This document shows, one piece after another, positions 8,304 through 17,736 of a DNA stretch of 64,000 bases (its first letter is position 1; each line of letters begins with the position of its first letter). A model generated the notes under the pieces. That model did no database searches, was not told the DNA's origin, and saw nothing but the letters and a program-made list of their open reading frames with translations. The DNA is taken from positions 378,291 through 442,290 of the forward strand of contig JBCBIJ010000002.1 of the NCBI GenBank assembly GCA_038524795.1. Reading direction: 5' to 3'. This DNA comes from CALBPI01 sp038524795. Lineage in GTDB: Bacteria > Pseudomonadota > Gammaproteobacteria > Steroidobacterales > Woeseiaceae. Position numbers and translations under genes: made by a program.

Positions 8304-9062
8304 ATGGCATTACTCGACATCAACGACCTGCACGCACGCGTCGCGGGCACGGACATCCTCAAAGGGCTCTCGCTTTCGGTGAACGCGGGCGAAGTGCACG
8401 CCATCATGGGCCCGAACGGCTCGGGCAAGAGCACACTCGCTAACGTGCTTGCGGGGCGTGATGACTATGAAGTCACTGCCGGCAGCGCGACGCTCGATGG
8501 TGCCGATCTGCTCGACATGGAACCCGAGGAGCGTGCGCATGCGGGTGTCTTTCTGGCTTTCCAGTACCCCGTCGAGATCCCGGGGGTGAACAACACCTAC
8601 CTGCTGCGAGCCGCACTTAACGCTGTCCGCGAGGCGCGCGGTCAGGACGAAGTCTCAGCCGTGGACTTTATGAAGCTCGCGCGTGAAAAAATGAAAGCCA
8701 TGGAGATGGATGCCGGTTTTCTGAACCGCGGCGTCAACGAAGGCTTCTCGGGTGGCGAAAAGAAACGTAACGAGGTGTTTCAGATGAGCGTGCTTGAGCC
8801 ACGCCTGTGCCTGCTCGATGAGACCGACTCGGGCCTCGATATCGACGCCTTGAAAGTCGTTGCACAAGGCGTCAACGCCTTGCGCTCACCCGATCGGGCC
8901 TTTGTCCTCGTGACGCACTACCAACGACTGCTCGACTACATCGAACCCGATTTTGTCCACGTCCTGGCCGGGGGGCGCATCATCCGCTCTGGTGACAAAT
9001 CGCTCGCGCTGGAACTCGAGGCGCGAGGTTACGACTGGGTACTCGAGGAAGCGGCCGCGTGA
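8304..9062 (+). CDS. sufC: SUF ATPase SufC
   Basis: A 252-residue ABC-type ATPase of the SufBC2D complex. Walker A is GPNGSGKST (36-44). The SufC-typical signature FSGGEKKRNEVFQM and Walker B CLLDETDSGLDIDAL are intact, as is the switch histidine in LVTHYQRLLDYI. The stop overlaps the GTG start of sufD by 3 bp. Confidence 0.98.
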   Translation: MALLDINDLHARVAGTDILKGLSLSVNAGEVHAIMGPNGSGKSTLANVLAGRDDYEVTAGSATLDGADLLDMEPEERAHAGVFLAFQYPVEIPGVNNTYLLRAALNAVREARGQDEVSAVDFMKLAREKMKAMEMDAGFLNRGVNEGFSGGEKKRNEVFQMSVLEPRLCLLDETDSGLDIDALKVVAQGVNALRSPDRAFVLVTHYQRLLDYIEPDFVHVLAGGRIIRSGDKSLALELEARGYDWVLEEAAA

Positions 9063-10318
9063 ATCTGTCCGCACTCGAAAAAGCGTTCGACGCCCGCGGG
9101 GCGGGCCGCGCCGGGCAGCGTGAAGCGCTCGACGCGCTGATCGCGAGTGGCCTGCCCACACGTAAGAGCGAACTTTGGAAGTACACCAAGGCCACCCCAC
9201 TGGCCGAGTTTGCGATTGCGGCGCTGACGGACGCACCGGACTCAGCGGACGTCGACGCCGCGCGTGCACGCGCAGCGCGGCGGGTCGATGCGCTCAAGGG
9301 CGCTGGCCGTCTGGTCTTCATTGACGGCGTACTCGATGACGCGCTGACGCGCCTGCCCGAAGGCATCCGCTTGGAGGCGACGCGCATGCCCGTCGCCAGC
9401 ACGGGCGCCGACGATGCCTTGGCACTCATCAATGCGGCCTTGCCCGGTGCGGACCTTGCCCTGCACGTCGCAGCCGGGAAGGACATCGATGGCGTTCTGC
9501 ATATCGTGCACACATTGGCCGCACCGTCTTCCCTTGGCCAGGTTCGACTGGCCATGGACCTTGGGCCAGGTGCTTCTTTAACTATCGCCGAACACTACGC
9601 CGACGACGGTATCGACGCGGGCATGCACAACACGGTGGTCGCCGTGCAATTGGCCGAAGACGCCACACTGCACCTGCGACGCCTGCAGGCACTCGACGCC
9701 GAGACACTGCAGGTCACGCGCATCGAGGCGACGTTGGCCGATAACGCCACGCTCGATACCGTGACGGTGGATGCGGGTGGCAAAACGGTTCGCAACGACC
9801 TCAATGTCCGACTCGAAGGCCCTGGCGCGCGCGTCGACATGCACGGCGTGTACCTGGGCAACGACAAACAACACATCGACAACCACACGCGCGTCGATCA
9901 TGTCGCCCGAGACACCGTGAGCCGGGAAGACTATCGCGGCATTCTTCGGGATCGCAGCCGGGGCGTGTTCAACGGCAAGGTTTTTGTGCACAAGGGTGCC
10001 GACGGCACGGATGCGGCCCAGTCCAACCCGAACCTGCTGCTCTCCGATCACGCCGAAATCGACACCAAACCCGAGCTCGAAATTTACGCCGATGACGTCA
10101 AGTGCGCGCACGGCGCAACGGTGGGTCAGATCGATGAGACCTCGCTGTTCTATCTGCGCTCGCGTGGCATCGACGAGGCTACAGCCATTCAGTTGCTGAC
10201 CTACGCGTTCTGCCGTGAGGTGCTGACGGGCATTGAGAACGATGACCTGCGCATCGCCGCCGAACAGCTCGTCGCCGACCAGATTCCCGACTTTTCCGCA
10301 CTGGAGCTCATTGCATGA
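9059..10318 (+). CDS. sufD: SUF complex subunit SufD
   Basis: A 419-residue SufD, the SufB paralogue in the SufBC2D complex, needed for iron entry to the scaffold. The C-terminal core has the family motifs HIDNHTRVDHVARDTVSREDYRGIL, NGKVFVHKGA and DDVKCAHGATVGQIDETSLFYLRSRGI. The N-terminal part is divergent as usual. It starts with GTG overlapping the sufC stop (GTGA) and ends in an ATGA overlap with sufS, so B-C-D-S are tightly coupled. Confidence 0.97.
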   Translation: MNLSALEKAFDARGAGRAGQREALDALIASGLPTRKSELWKYTKATPLAEFAIAALTDAPDSADVDAARARAARRVDALKGAGRLVFIDGVLDDALTRLPEGIRLEATRMPVASTGADDALALINAALPGADLALHVAAGKDIDGVLHIVHTLAAPSSLGQVRLAMDLGPGASLTIAEHYADDGIDAGMHNTVVAVQLAEDATLHLRRLQALDAETLQVTRIEATLADNATLDTVTVDAGGKTVRNDLNVRLEGPGARVDMHGVYLGNDKQHIDNHTRVDHVARDTVSREDYRGILRDRSRGVFNGKVFVHKGADGTDAAQSNPNLLLSDHAEIDTKPELEIYADDVKCAHGATVGQIDETSLFYLRSRGIDEATAIQLLTYAFCREVLTGIENDDLRIAAEQLVADQIPDFSALELIA

Positions 10319-11571
10319 GTGCCAACCCAAAACAGGCCCGCGAAGACCAGTTCGAACGCGACATGGCGCGCTATCGCGCCGACTTTCCAGCGCTCGCGCA
10401 AGAGGTCAACGGCCATCCGCTCTCGTTTCTCGACAGTGCCGCGTCGTCGCAGCGCGCCCAGGCCGTGATCGATGCCGTCACGCACTACGAGACCCACGAC
10501 CACGCCAACGTGCACCGTGGCGTCCACACGCTGAGCCAGCGTGCGACAGAAAGCTACGAAGGTGCCCGCGAATCGGTGCGGCGCTTTATCAATGCTGCGA
10601 GTACGCGCGAGGTGGTCTTCACGCGCGGCACGACGGAGTCGATCAACCTGGTCGCACAGTGCTTCGCCGCGCCCAAACTCGGCTCCGGCGACGAAGTGCT
10701 CATCACACACCTTGAGCACCACGCCAACATCGTGCCCTGGCAAATGCTCTGTGAGCGCACGGGCGCGAAGCTCGTCGTGGCACACGTGGAAGATGACGGC
10801 TCTGTTCCGGCTGAAAACGTCACGGGCAAGTTCAGCGACCGCACGCGAATTCTTGCCATCAGCGCCGTTTCAAATGCACTGGGCACCGTGCTGCCTTTGG
10901 ACGAGATCATTCCTGCGGCAAAGTCAGCAGGCATCACGGTCGTCGTTGATGGCGCGCAGGCGGTCCCGCACCAGCACGTTGACGTGCAGGCGCTGGGTGC
11001 TGACTTCTTTGCATTCAGTGCCCACAAGATGGTCGGCCCGACAGGAATCGGTGTGCTCTGGGGTCGTGAGGCACTGCTCGACGCCATGCCCCCCTGGCAG
11101 GGCGGCGGCGACATGATCGAGAGTGTGACGCTCGAAAAAAGCACCTGGAACACCCTGCCCTTCAAGTTTGAGGCGGGTACGCCGAACATCTCTGGCGCGA
11201 TCGGACTCGGCGCCGCCGCTGAGTACCTGCTCGGCGTCGGCATGGACAATATCGCCCGCTACGAACACCTGTTGCTCGACGCGCTGACCGAGCAGCTCGA
11301 GGCCGAAGGCGATGTCCGCATTGTAGGCACGGCGCCTGGCAAGGCCGCCGTCGTCTCCTTCCTTATCGACGGTGTGCACCCGCATGACCTCGGTACCATT
11401 GTCGACCACCATGGCGTCGCGGTCCGCACGGGCCACCACTGCGCGATGCCGATCATGCAGCGCTTTGGGGTGCCGGGCACCGCAAGGGCATCGCTCGCGT
11501 TCTACAACAACCGTGACGACATCGATGCGCTGATCGCGTCGCTCGCGACAGTTCGCAAACTCTTCAAATGA
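10315..11571 (+). CDS. sufS: Cysteine desulfurase SufS
   Basis: A 418-residue class V aminotransferase-fold desulfurase that mobilises sulfur from L-cysteine as a persulfide. The PLP lysine is K238 in FSAHKMVGPTGIGVLWG and the sulfur-carrying cysteine is C376 in VRTGHHCAMP. The GHHC context is typical of SufS rather than IscS. ATG overlaps the sufD stop; the TGA overlaps the sufU start. No sufE gene follows; the partner here is SufU. Confidence 0.97.
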   Translation: MSANPKQAREDQFERDMARYRADFPALAQEVNGHPLSFLDSAASSQRAQAVIDAVTHYETHDHANVHRGVHTLSQRATESYEGARESVRRFINAASTREVVFTRGTTESINLVAQCFAAPKLGSGDEVLITHLEHHANIVPWQMLCERTGAKLVVAHVEDDGSVPAENVTGKFSDRTRILAISAVSNALGTVLPLDEIIPAAKSAGITVVVDGAQAVPHQHVDVQALGADFFAFSAHKMVGPTGIGVLWGREALLDAMPPWQGGGDMIESVTLEKSTWNTLPFKFEAGTPNISGAIGLGAAAEYLLGVGMDNIARYEHLLLDALTEQLEAEGDVRIVGTAPGKAAVVSFLIDGVHPHDLGTIVDHHGVAVRTGHHCAMPIMQRFGVPGTARASLAFYNNRDDIDALIASLATVRKLFK

Positions 11572-12026
11572 GTGACGACCTTCAAGCGCTGTACCGCGAT
11601 CAGGTGCTCGCCCACTCGCGTGAGCCCTGCAACTTCTGTCGGCTCGACAACGCCGATCACGTGGTCTCGGGCAGCAATCCGCTTTGCGGCGACAGCTTGC
11701 AGGTTTACATCGCACTTGATAGCGATCATGTTCGTGCGCTGAGTTTCGAAGGGCACGGCTGCGCCATCAGCGTCGCGTCTGCGTCGATGATGACGCAGAT
11801 GCTCGAGGGCTGCAGCTGCTGCGATGCGGTTGAGACGATTGAGCGCGTGAACGAGATGCTAGCGAGTGGCGATGGTGAGTCCCTTGACGCCGAGCTTGCA
11901 GAACAGCCCGTGGCCGCGCTCGCCGCCGTGCGCCGCTACCCCACCCGCATCAAGTGCGCAACGCTTGCTTGGCAGGCCGTCCACGGCGCGCTCACCGAAA
12001 ACGCCGATACAGTAACCACCGAATAA
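11568..12026 (+). CDS. sufU: SufU-type sulfur transfer protein
   Basis: A 152-residue IscU-fold protein. The zinc-site residues line up as C40, D42, C65 and C130 (NPLCGDS, GHGCAIS, RIKCATLAW). The 64-residue gap between the third and fourth ligands and the absence of an LPPVK-type Hsc motif mark it as SufU rather than IscU. In Gram-positive bacteria zinc-bound SufU accepts sulfur from SufS, replacing SufE. It sits directly after sufS with a 4 bp overlap, consistent with that partnership. Two further cysteines lie in EGCSCCDA (82-85). Confidence 0.92.
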   Translation: MSDDLQALYRDQVLAHSREPCNFCRLDNADHVVSGSNPLCGDSLQVYIALDSDHVRALSFEGHGCAISVASASMMTQMLEGCSCCDAVETIERVNEMLASGDGESLDAELAEQPVAALAAVRRYPTRIKCATLAWQAVHGALTENADTVTTE

Positions 12027-12035
12027 GCGACCCCC

Positions 12036-12590
12036 ATGTTTTCCCAGGATTCTGAGCCCTTCACCCTCCAACGCGACGTGCGCGCCGTCATCATCCCTGC
12101 CGGAATGGAAGTGAACCTGCGCAAGGCCACAAAGGGCTTTATCACGCAGGGACTTGGCGGCAACTTCACGGTTTACGTCGAGGGCAGCCTGTTCCGTATC
12201 GACGGTAAGGACGCCGATGCCCTGGGAAAGGACCCTGTGAAGCCACCCGAAGTCCCCGAGGGCATCAGCGATGACGACTTCGAACAAATCGTCTGGCGCC
12301 AACTCAAGACCTGCTACGACCCGGAAATCCCCGTCGATATCGTCGAACTGGGGCTCATATACCGCTGCGAGGTCACGACCAACGAGCAAGGCGGTCGCGA
12401 CGTCGATGTGGACATGACGCTGACGGCACCGGGTTGCGGCATGGGCGACATCATCGTCCAAGACGTGGAACAGAAAGTGGCCATCGTGCCCACCGTGGAA
12501 TCAGTCAACGTGCAGCTCACCTTTGATCCGCCCTGGAACCACATGATGATGAGCGAAGAAGCACGGTTGCAGACGGGCATGATGTATTGA
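12036..12590 (+). CDS. sufT: Fe-S assembly protein SufT (DUF59/MIP18 family)
   Basis: A 184-residue protein with a C-terminal MIP18/DUF59 domain (about 85-175): YDPEIPVDIVELGLIY, then DVDMTLTAPGCGMGDII and a terminal DPPWNHMMMSEEAR. The N-terminal 70 residues form the extra beta domain of SufT proteins. The family helps mature or traffic Fe-S proteins under iron limitation. It lies 9 bp after sufU and is the last evident SUF gene. Confidence 0.93.
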   Translation: MFSQDSEPFTLQRDVRAVIIPAGMEVNLRKATKGFITQGLGGNFTVYVEGSLFRIDGKDADALGKDPVKPPEVPEGISDDDFEQIVWRQLKTCYDPEIPVDIVELGLIYRCEVTTNEQGGRDVDVDMTLTAPGCGMGDIIVQDVEQKVAIVPTVESVNVQLTFDPPWNHMMMSEEARLQTGMMY

Positions 12591-12592
12591 CC

Positions 12593-13114
12593 ATGGCGCT
12601 ACCGACGCACTCGCTCACGCTCATGCGACACGCGAAGTCGTCGTGGGACGATGCGTCCCTGTCCGATCACGACCGCCCGCTGAATGCACGTGGCGAGCGG
12701 GATGCACCCGAGATGGGCCAGCGGCTCAAGGCCCGTGGCATCCGTCCGTCACTGATTCTCGCCAGCAGTGCACGTCGAACGACAGAGACCGCCCGCGCCG
12801 TCGCTCGCGCGATCGGCTTCCCCGTCGAATTCATTCACCGCGAACGCGCGCTCTACCTCGCCTCACCCGACGAGATCATGGCCACCGTTTGCGATCAGGA
12901 CCCCGCGTTTCGAAGCATCATCGTCATCGGCCACAACCCGGGCATGTCCTACCTGGCCAATGCACTGAGCGATGATCTCCCCGGCGATATGCCCACGGGT
13001 GCCATGATCACGCTCGAGGCCGAGGTGGACGACTGGCAGGGCTTCGCCTATGCGGCGCGGCGTGTCGTTGGCTACGATTTCCCGAAGAACGCGCAGGGCA
13101 TCATCACGCGCTGA
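12593..13114 (+). CDS. Histidine phosphatase family protein, SixA-like
   Basis: A 173-residue protein of the phosphoglycerate-mutase-like superfamily. The catalytic motif is LMRHAKSSWDD (phospho-accepting H13) and the second histidine is in IVIGHNPGMSYL. RHA instead of RHG plus the small size is typical of SixA, which dephosphorylates phosphohistidines on HPt domains or PTS proteins. An in-frame TTG at 12587 overlaps the sufT stop; the ATG at 12593 is preferred. It may be co-transcribed with the SUF genes, but no functional link is known. Confidence 0.85.
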   Translation: MALPTHSLTLMRHAKSSWDDASLSDHDRPLNARGERDAPEMGQRLKARGIRPSLILASSARRTTETARAVARAIGFPVEFIHRERALYLASPDEIMATVCDQDPAFRSIIVIGHNPGMSYLANALSDDLPGDMPTGAMITLEAEVDDWQGFAYAARRVVGYDFPKNAQGIITR

Positions 13115-13150
13115 TTCCCTGGCGCCACAGGGCGAGGCACGTCGCTCGCG

Positions 13151-13792
13151 TCATTCATCAGACGTTGCCGTCTGCTCTGGCCACAGGACTTCTACGAGCA
13201 CTTCGTTGCGCCGCAGAATGCCCGGCGTGTAGGGCGCGTTGTACTGCGCCAGTGCGGCAGGCCCCATGGTCGCGATCTGATCGCGCTCGAGCGCGGCAAG
13301 CAGCGCTTTGCGTCGCTGTTCGAAGCTGACCGCATTGGCCCGACCTGAAAACCTCAGAACTGCCATGACTCGTGCGGGTCGCTCAACGAGGCGAATGTTT
13401 GGGTTGTTGGGCTTGGGCAGCGAGTCCATCGAGTATTTGCGCTCCATGACGAAGGCGTAGGTGTAGCCCGTGTCGTCGCTGGCCACCGCCTCGACGGGCG
13501 CCGTCATGTTCATCTTGATACCCCGCGGCGCCGACTCCACGGGCGCGGTCATGGCCATCTTTTGCTCGGGCACGTTGTCGCCGAAAATGTAGCCCGCTAG
13601 AACGCGGAACGCGCGGCCCCCCGCAGTGCGCTGATCACCCGGTACATCGACCTCGGCAACGATGTAGGGGCTGTAGCTACGAATGTCGTAGTCGTCAGTG
13701 CTTGCCAACACTTCGAATTCCGGTTCCTCAATGGCCATCGCTGGCGCTCCCAGCAGGCTCGTCGCAAGCGCGAGCATCGTTAACCACCGCAT
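13151..13792 (-). CDS. Exported SOUL heme-binding-fold protein
   Basis: A 213-residue SOUL/p22HBP family protein with a signal peptide (WLTMLALATSLLGAPAMA). The family motif MTAPVE occurs twice, in KMAMTAPVESA and MNMTAPVEAV, separated by a short loop. The ATG at 13792 is chosen because it opens the signal peptide; the frame upstream to 13852 lacks one. Heme or porphyrin binding is known for vertebrate members and is only inferred here. It is convergent to the sixA-like gene. Confidence 0.85.
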   Translation of the reverse strand: MRWLTMLALATSLLGAPAMAIEEPEFEVLASTDDYDIRSYSPYIVAEVDVPGDQRTAGGRAFRVLAGYIFGDNVPEQKMAMTAPVESAPRGIKMNMTAPVEAVASDDTGYTYAFVMERKYSMDSLPKPNNPNIRLVERPARVMAVLRFSGRANAVSFEQRRKALLAALERDQIATMGPAALAQYNAPYTPGILRRNEVLVEVLWPEQTATSDE

Positions 13793-13863
13793 CGTCTGCT
13801 CCAGTTGGGGGACGTCTACGTGTTCGGTGGAGCGGGCAGCCTGGATGCCCAAAAGTATCCGCG

Positions 13864-14721
13864 TCAGGGCTCGAAGCGCGCCCAGCCGTCGGCCGTGCGC
13901 ACGTACGCGTGCGGCGAGATGGCGTAGGAGAAGTCGTTCTCTGAGAGCAAATCGCGGGCACGCGCCAGGCCCGCTTCGTCCTCACTTCCCGTGACGAGCA
14001 CCACGTCACGCGCGGGCACGAACACAACGATATCGCCCGCGACGCGGAACACGTCGCGGCTCCAGATTTCGTCGTAGAGCAGCAGCGACGCTTCGTAGTT
14101 GCCGTCGGCAACGATCATCGACAGGCTGTCGTCTCCCTCGCGACCAATCTCTGGCAGGTAGGCCAGCAAATTATCGAGCGCGCGAACCTGAAGCGCCTTG
14201 CCCTGAATACCCAGTGCCTCGATGTCCGCGCCTGAGGCAAAGCGAATCGAAGCCTCGGAGTCGAAGGCATACATCACCACGAGATCGTTGTTCAGCGGCT
14301 CGAAGTACAGCGGGAACGGAGCCTCCTGGCCCGCGCCTTCCGACTTACGCATGAGCTCACGCACCTGCTCGATGTAGCCAACGTCCTTGATGACCGGGAA
14401 CAGGCTATCGATGTCGCCCGTCGTGTCTTCGTCAGCAATCATCTCACCGATTGAATCGACGAACCGCTGCAGAATGCTCTCGAGCTCAGCGGGATCCGAC
14501 AAATAGGCGCCGTAGGCATTGTCGAGGAAACTGGTCGAGTTCTCGTCACCGACACCCGTTACGCGGACCTCGAGAGGTCCAACGATTTCGACGTTGGCGC
14601 CTTCGTAGCTCGACACCAGCATCGCCGCGTACCGCTTTGTAAACGCCTGCTCGTCGAGAACCTCTGCAGCTCGGACACCCGGCACGCACAGCAACACCAG
14701 CAACACAACGACCCGCAACAT
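13864..14721 (-). CDS. Exported DUF1444 (YtpQ-like) protein
   Basis: A 285-residue exported protein with a signal peptide (VVVLLVLLCVPGVRA). The body resembles DUF1444/YtpQ: an N-terminal alpha-beta part with VEIVGPLEVRV, a middle block DSLFPVIKDVGYIEQ and FPLYFEPLNNDLVVMYAFDSEASI, and a C-terminal part ending AHAYVRTADGWARFEP-like residues. No catalytic motif is visible. The ATG at 14721 has a ribosome site (AGGGG) and is preferred to the GTG at 14745. It lies 72 bp upstream of the SOUL gene on the same strand. Function unknown. Confidence 0.65.
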   Translation of the reverse strand: MLRVVVLLVLLCVPGVRAAEVLDEQAFTKRYAAMLVSSYEGANVEIVGPLEVRVTGVGDENSTSFLDNAYGAYLSDPAELESILQRFVDSIGEMIADEDTTGDIDSLFPVIKDVGYIEQVRELMRKSEGAGQEAPFPLYFEPLNNDLVVMYAFDSEASIRFASGADIEALGIQGKALQVRALDNLLAYLPEIGREGDDSLSMIVADGNYEASLLLYDEIWSRDVFRVAGDIVVFVPARDVVLVTGSEDEAGLARARDLLSENDFSYAISPHAYVRTADGWARFEP

Positions 14722-14805
14722 GCGCGACCCCTGCTCCCGACTCACAAAATACGACCCTAACCCAGTCCGGCAGAGCTGCCGCCGATGCCCGTCACAGTTA
14801 CGACG

Positions 14806-16833
14806 CTACTGGTCGTTCGCGGGCAGCTGCCGAAACCGCACAGCAACACCGCCACCCGCAGCCATGCGTAGATTCAGAGTCTCGCCAGCGGCCACCTCTC
14901 GCGTTGACAGGGCCATCTCATAGGGCGCCGACTGCCAGTGCGCGTCAGCGCCGTCGGCATAGATCTGCGCCTCATAGCGCTCGTCAGGCGCCAAGAAGTC
15001 GAGCGAAACACGGACCTCCCGCGCCGCCCCGTCGGTGATCCCACCCAGGTACCAGTCATCCCCGGCGCGCTCGCGACGCACCTGGACAAGATACTCCCCG
15101 ACGCTGCCCGCAATGGCGATGCTCTCTTCCCAATCGGCAGGAACGTCCTTGATGAATTGGAAAGCGTCAGGGCGCGAGAGATAGTTCTTCGGTAAATCCG
15201 CAGCCATCTGAACCGGGCTGTAGAACACGACGTAGAGCGCCAGCTGCTGCGCGAGCGTCGACTGCACGCGGCGCGTTGCGTCAGGACCCTGGTGCATCAA
15301 GTCGAAAATGCCGGGCGTGAAATCCATGGGCCCTGACAGGAAGCGTGTGTAGACGAGCGTCGCATTGTGGTTAATCGCGTTCGGCTCGGCCCACGCCGCG
15401 TTGTACTCCTGGCCACGGGCGCCCTCCCGCGTGATCCAGTTGGGATAGGTCCGACGCAGGCCGGTGTCTTTGACGGGTTCATGCGTGTTGATACTGATGC
15501 CCCGCTCAGCAGCGGCCTCAAGCACGCGAATGAAGTGGCCCACGCCAAACTGTCCGTCGTGCCACTCGCGCTGCAGATCACCGCTGCCGTCCTCGACCTG
15601 CAGGTCACCACCGTTCGCGACGTAGCCCGTTTTGATCTGGGTCACACCCAGGCGCTCGTAGAGATCAAGTGCGTCATCGAGCTGCGACTCGTAGTTGCTC
15701 ACGTGCCCCGAGGTCTCGTGGTGCCCAATAAGGCGGACGCCACGCTCGAGCGCGTAGCCCGCCACCGCCTCAAGATCGAAATCCGGGTAAGCCTCCGTGA
15801 AACTGAACACGGCACCATTCTCGGTCCAGTTACCGTCCCAACCGGTGTTCCAGCCTTCGACGAGCACACCGTCGAAGTCGTGCTTAGCAGCGAAGTCGAT
15901 GTAGCGCTTGGCGTTCTCGGTGGTCGCGCCATGCCGGTCACCGGACCCCCAGGTCGCGATGTCGAGGTGCATCTCCCACCAGATCCCCACGTATTTGCCG
16001 GGACGCACCCAGGACACGTCACCGAGTACATTCGGGGCATTCAAGTTCAGCAACAGATCACTGTTGATCAGCCCCGTGGCATCGGCAGCCAGGTGGATGG
16101 TGCGCCAGGGTGTGACAAATGGCGTGTCGACGCGCGCCAGGTCACCGTTGGACCAGGGCGTCAGATTAGTCTTAAGCGCGCCGAAGCCGCGTTGCTCGAG
16201 GACGTAGGCGGGATAATTGACCAGCGCCGCCTCGTGCAAGGCCACGTGAACGCCATCCGCTAATCGAAATGTGGCCGGGGTGTGTGCCAGCGTGAGGTCC
16301 GTGACGACACTCTCGGTGTAGTGAAACTCGTATCGATTCCAACCGCGACCCGGAATCCACCAGGCTCGGGCGTCGGACGGCATCCGAAACTCTGTGAGCT
16401 CATCATTGACGACCAACGCATCGTAGGCCGGCTGCTCGGGCACTTCGTAGCGCAAGCCGACGCCGTCGTCGTGCGCGCGTATGCGGATGACCATCTCTCG
16501 CGCCGGTGAATGTGCGGCCAACGTCAGCGTCAGCTCATTGTAGTGATCGCGCACGGTCCGTCGCTCGCCCCAGGGCTGCTCCCAGGTGCTGTCCGCGCTG
16601 CGCGTTGCTGCCGATGCGATTTCAAATCCCGATACGAGATCGGGCGCATCGGCGAAGGACAGCCCCAACGCGGAATCGGATACGACAGCGGTCCCGGCAA
16701 AGGTCACGCCGTAGCGTGGCGCACCCGTGTCATTGAGGGTCACCGTGACCGTGATCCGCCCGTCTGGCGATGACACTGACTCGGCATGTCCCATAGCGGC
16801 AACCAGCAACAAGATGAACCAACCCCGTTTCAT
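14806..16833 (-). CDS. Exported glycoside hydrolase family 97 (alpha-glucosidase/alpha-galactosidase-like)
   Basis: A 675-residue exported protein with the three-part GH97 build: an N-terminal beta-sandwich (about 20-270), a catalytic TIM barrel (about 280-560; KYVGIWWEMHLD, DGVLVEGWNTGWDGNW, RLIGHHETSGHVSNYE) and a C-terminal beta domain. GH97 members are calcium-dependent inverting or retaining alpha-glycosidases; which type this is cannot be told from the motifs I can place. The ATG at 16833 starts the signal peptide (WFILLLVAAMGHAES). No carbohydrate-transport genes accompany it. Confidence 0.9.
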   Translation of the reverse strand: MKRGWFILLLVAAMGHAESVSSPDGRITVTVTLNDTGAPRYGVTFAGTAVVSDSALGLSFADAPDLVSGFEIASAATRSADSTWEQPWGERRTVRDHYNELTLTLAAHSPAREMVIRIRAHDDGVGLRYEVPEQPAYDALVVNDELTEFRMPSDARAWWIPGRGWNRYEFHYTESVVTDLTLAHTPATFRLADGVHVALHEAALVNYPAYVLEQRGFGALKTNLTPWSNGDLARVDTPFVTPWRTIHLAADATGLINSDLLLNLNAPNVLGDVSWVRPGKYVGIWWEMHLDIATWGSGDRHGATTENAKRYIDFAAKHDFDGVLVEGWNTGWDGNWTENGAVFSFTEAYPDFDLEAVAGYALERGVRLIGHHETSGHVSNYESQLDDALDLYERLGVTQIKTGYVANGGDLQVEDGSGDLQREWHDGQFGVGHFIRVLEAAAERGISINTHEPVKDTGLRRTYPNWITREGARGQEYNAAWAEPNAINHNATLVYTRFLSGPMDFTPGIFDLMHQGPDATRRVQSTLAQQLALYVVFYSPVQMAADLPKNYLSRPDAFQFIKDVPADWEESIAIAGSVGEYLVQVRRERAGDDWYLGGITDGAAREVRVSLDFLAPDERYEAQIYADGADAHWQSAPYEMALSTREVAAGETLNLRMAAGGGVAVRFRQLPANDQ

Positions 16834-16934
16834 GCCCTTGATGGTAAGGAGCCCGCGACACGGGCGCCACTCCCGCCCGTAATCTCCTGGCGGAAAGTCC
16901 GGTCTTCGCAGTGTCACCCTTTCAGGAGTCTGTC

Positions 16935-17681
16935 ATGCGCACCGCGATCGGACTGGTTTTGCTGCTTACCACCTTAAGCCTCGACGCCAATACGGCGTCA
17001 ACGACTCGCGTCTTCGCGAGCGGCGACACACCCGTCACACTCGTCGAGCTGTACACGTCCGAGGGCTGCAGCAGCTGCCCACCTGCGGATCGCTACCTCA
17101 GCAGTCTCGAGTCGGCACCGGGCCTCTGGAAGGATTTTGTACCGGTCGCGTTACACGTCGACTACTGGGACGACATTGGCTGGCCTGACCGATTCGCAAG
17201 CCGCGACTACAGTGATCGCCAAAGACGCTACGCCCAGGAAGGCGGCACGCGGGTGGTCTACACACCGGGGCTGTTCCGAAACGGACAGGAATGGCGCGCC
17301 TGGCGTCTGGGCGGGCCGGGCCGCAGCCCGGGTCCAGCGGTTGGCGCCTTGTCCATCGAAAGTGATGGCGAGAACTTCTCCGCGCGCTTCGAACCGGCCG
17401 AAGGTATCGCCGCAGACACGCTGCACATCGCCATCCTGGGCATGGACCTTGCCACAGAGGTCAAAGCGGGCGAAAACCGTGGGCGGAGGCTGGAACACGA
17501 CTTTGTCTTGCTCGGGCTGCGCAGCCTGCCGCTCGAGTCGGCCGCCGACGGCCTTGAAGCCATGGGTGCGTTGCCCGGTGCACGCGTAGACGCACAAAGA
17601 ACGGCGATCGCCGCCTGGGTGACCGCGCGCGGTCGGCAGGCGCCAATCCAAAGTGTTGGTGGCTTTCTAGACGCCGACTAG
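16935..17681 (+). CDS. Exported DUF1223 thioredoxin-like protein
   Basis: A 248-residue DUF1223 protein. After the signal peptide comes the family signature VTLVELYTSEGCSSCPPADRYL with a CxxC pair (C45, C48) in a thioredoxin-like fold, then HVDYWDDIGWPDRFASRDYSDRQRRY. The pair suggests a periplasmic thiol-redox role, but none has been established that I know of. The ATG at 16935 follows CAGGAG by 6 nt, which decides the start over the in-frame codon at 16911. It is divergent from the GH97 gene across 101 bp. Confidence 0.85.
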   Translation: MRTAIGLVLLLTTLSLDANTASTTRVFASGDTPVTLVELYTSEGCSSCPPADRYLSSLESAPGLWKDFVPVALHVDYWDDIGWPDRFASRDYSDRQRRYAQEGGTRVVYTPGLFRNGQEWRAWRLGGPGRSPGPAVGALSIESDGENFSARFEPAEGIAADTLHIAILGMDLATEVKAGENRGRRLEHDFVLLGLRSLPLESAADGLEAMGALPGARVDAQRTAIAAWVTARGRQAPIQSVGGFLDAD

Positions 17682-17736
17682 CCGAGACGGGGCGCAGACG
17701 CTAACCTCTCGGCAGAGCCAAAAGGATGCCTTGCTG

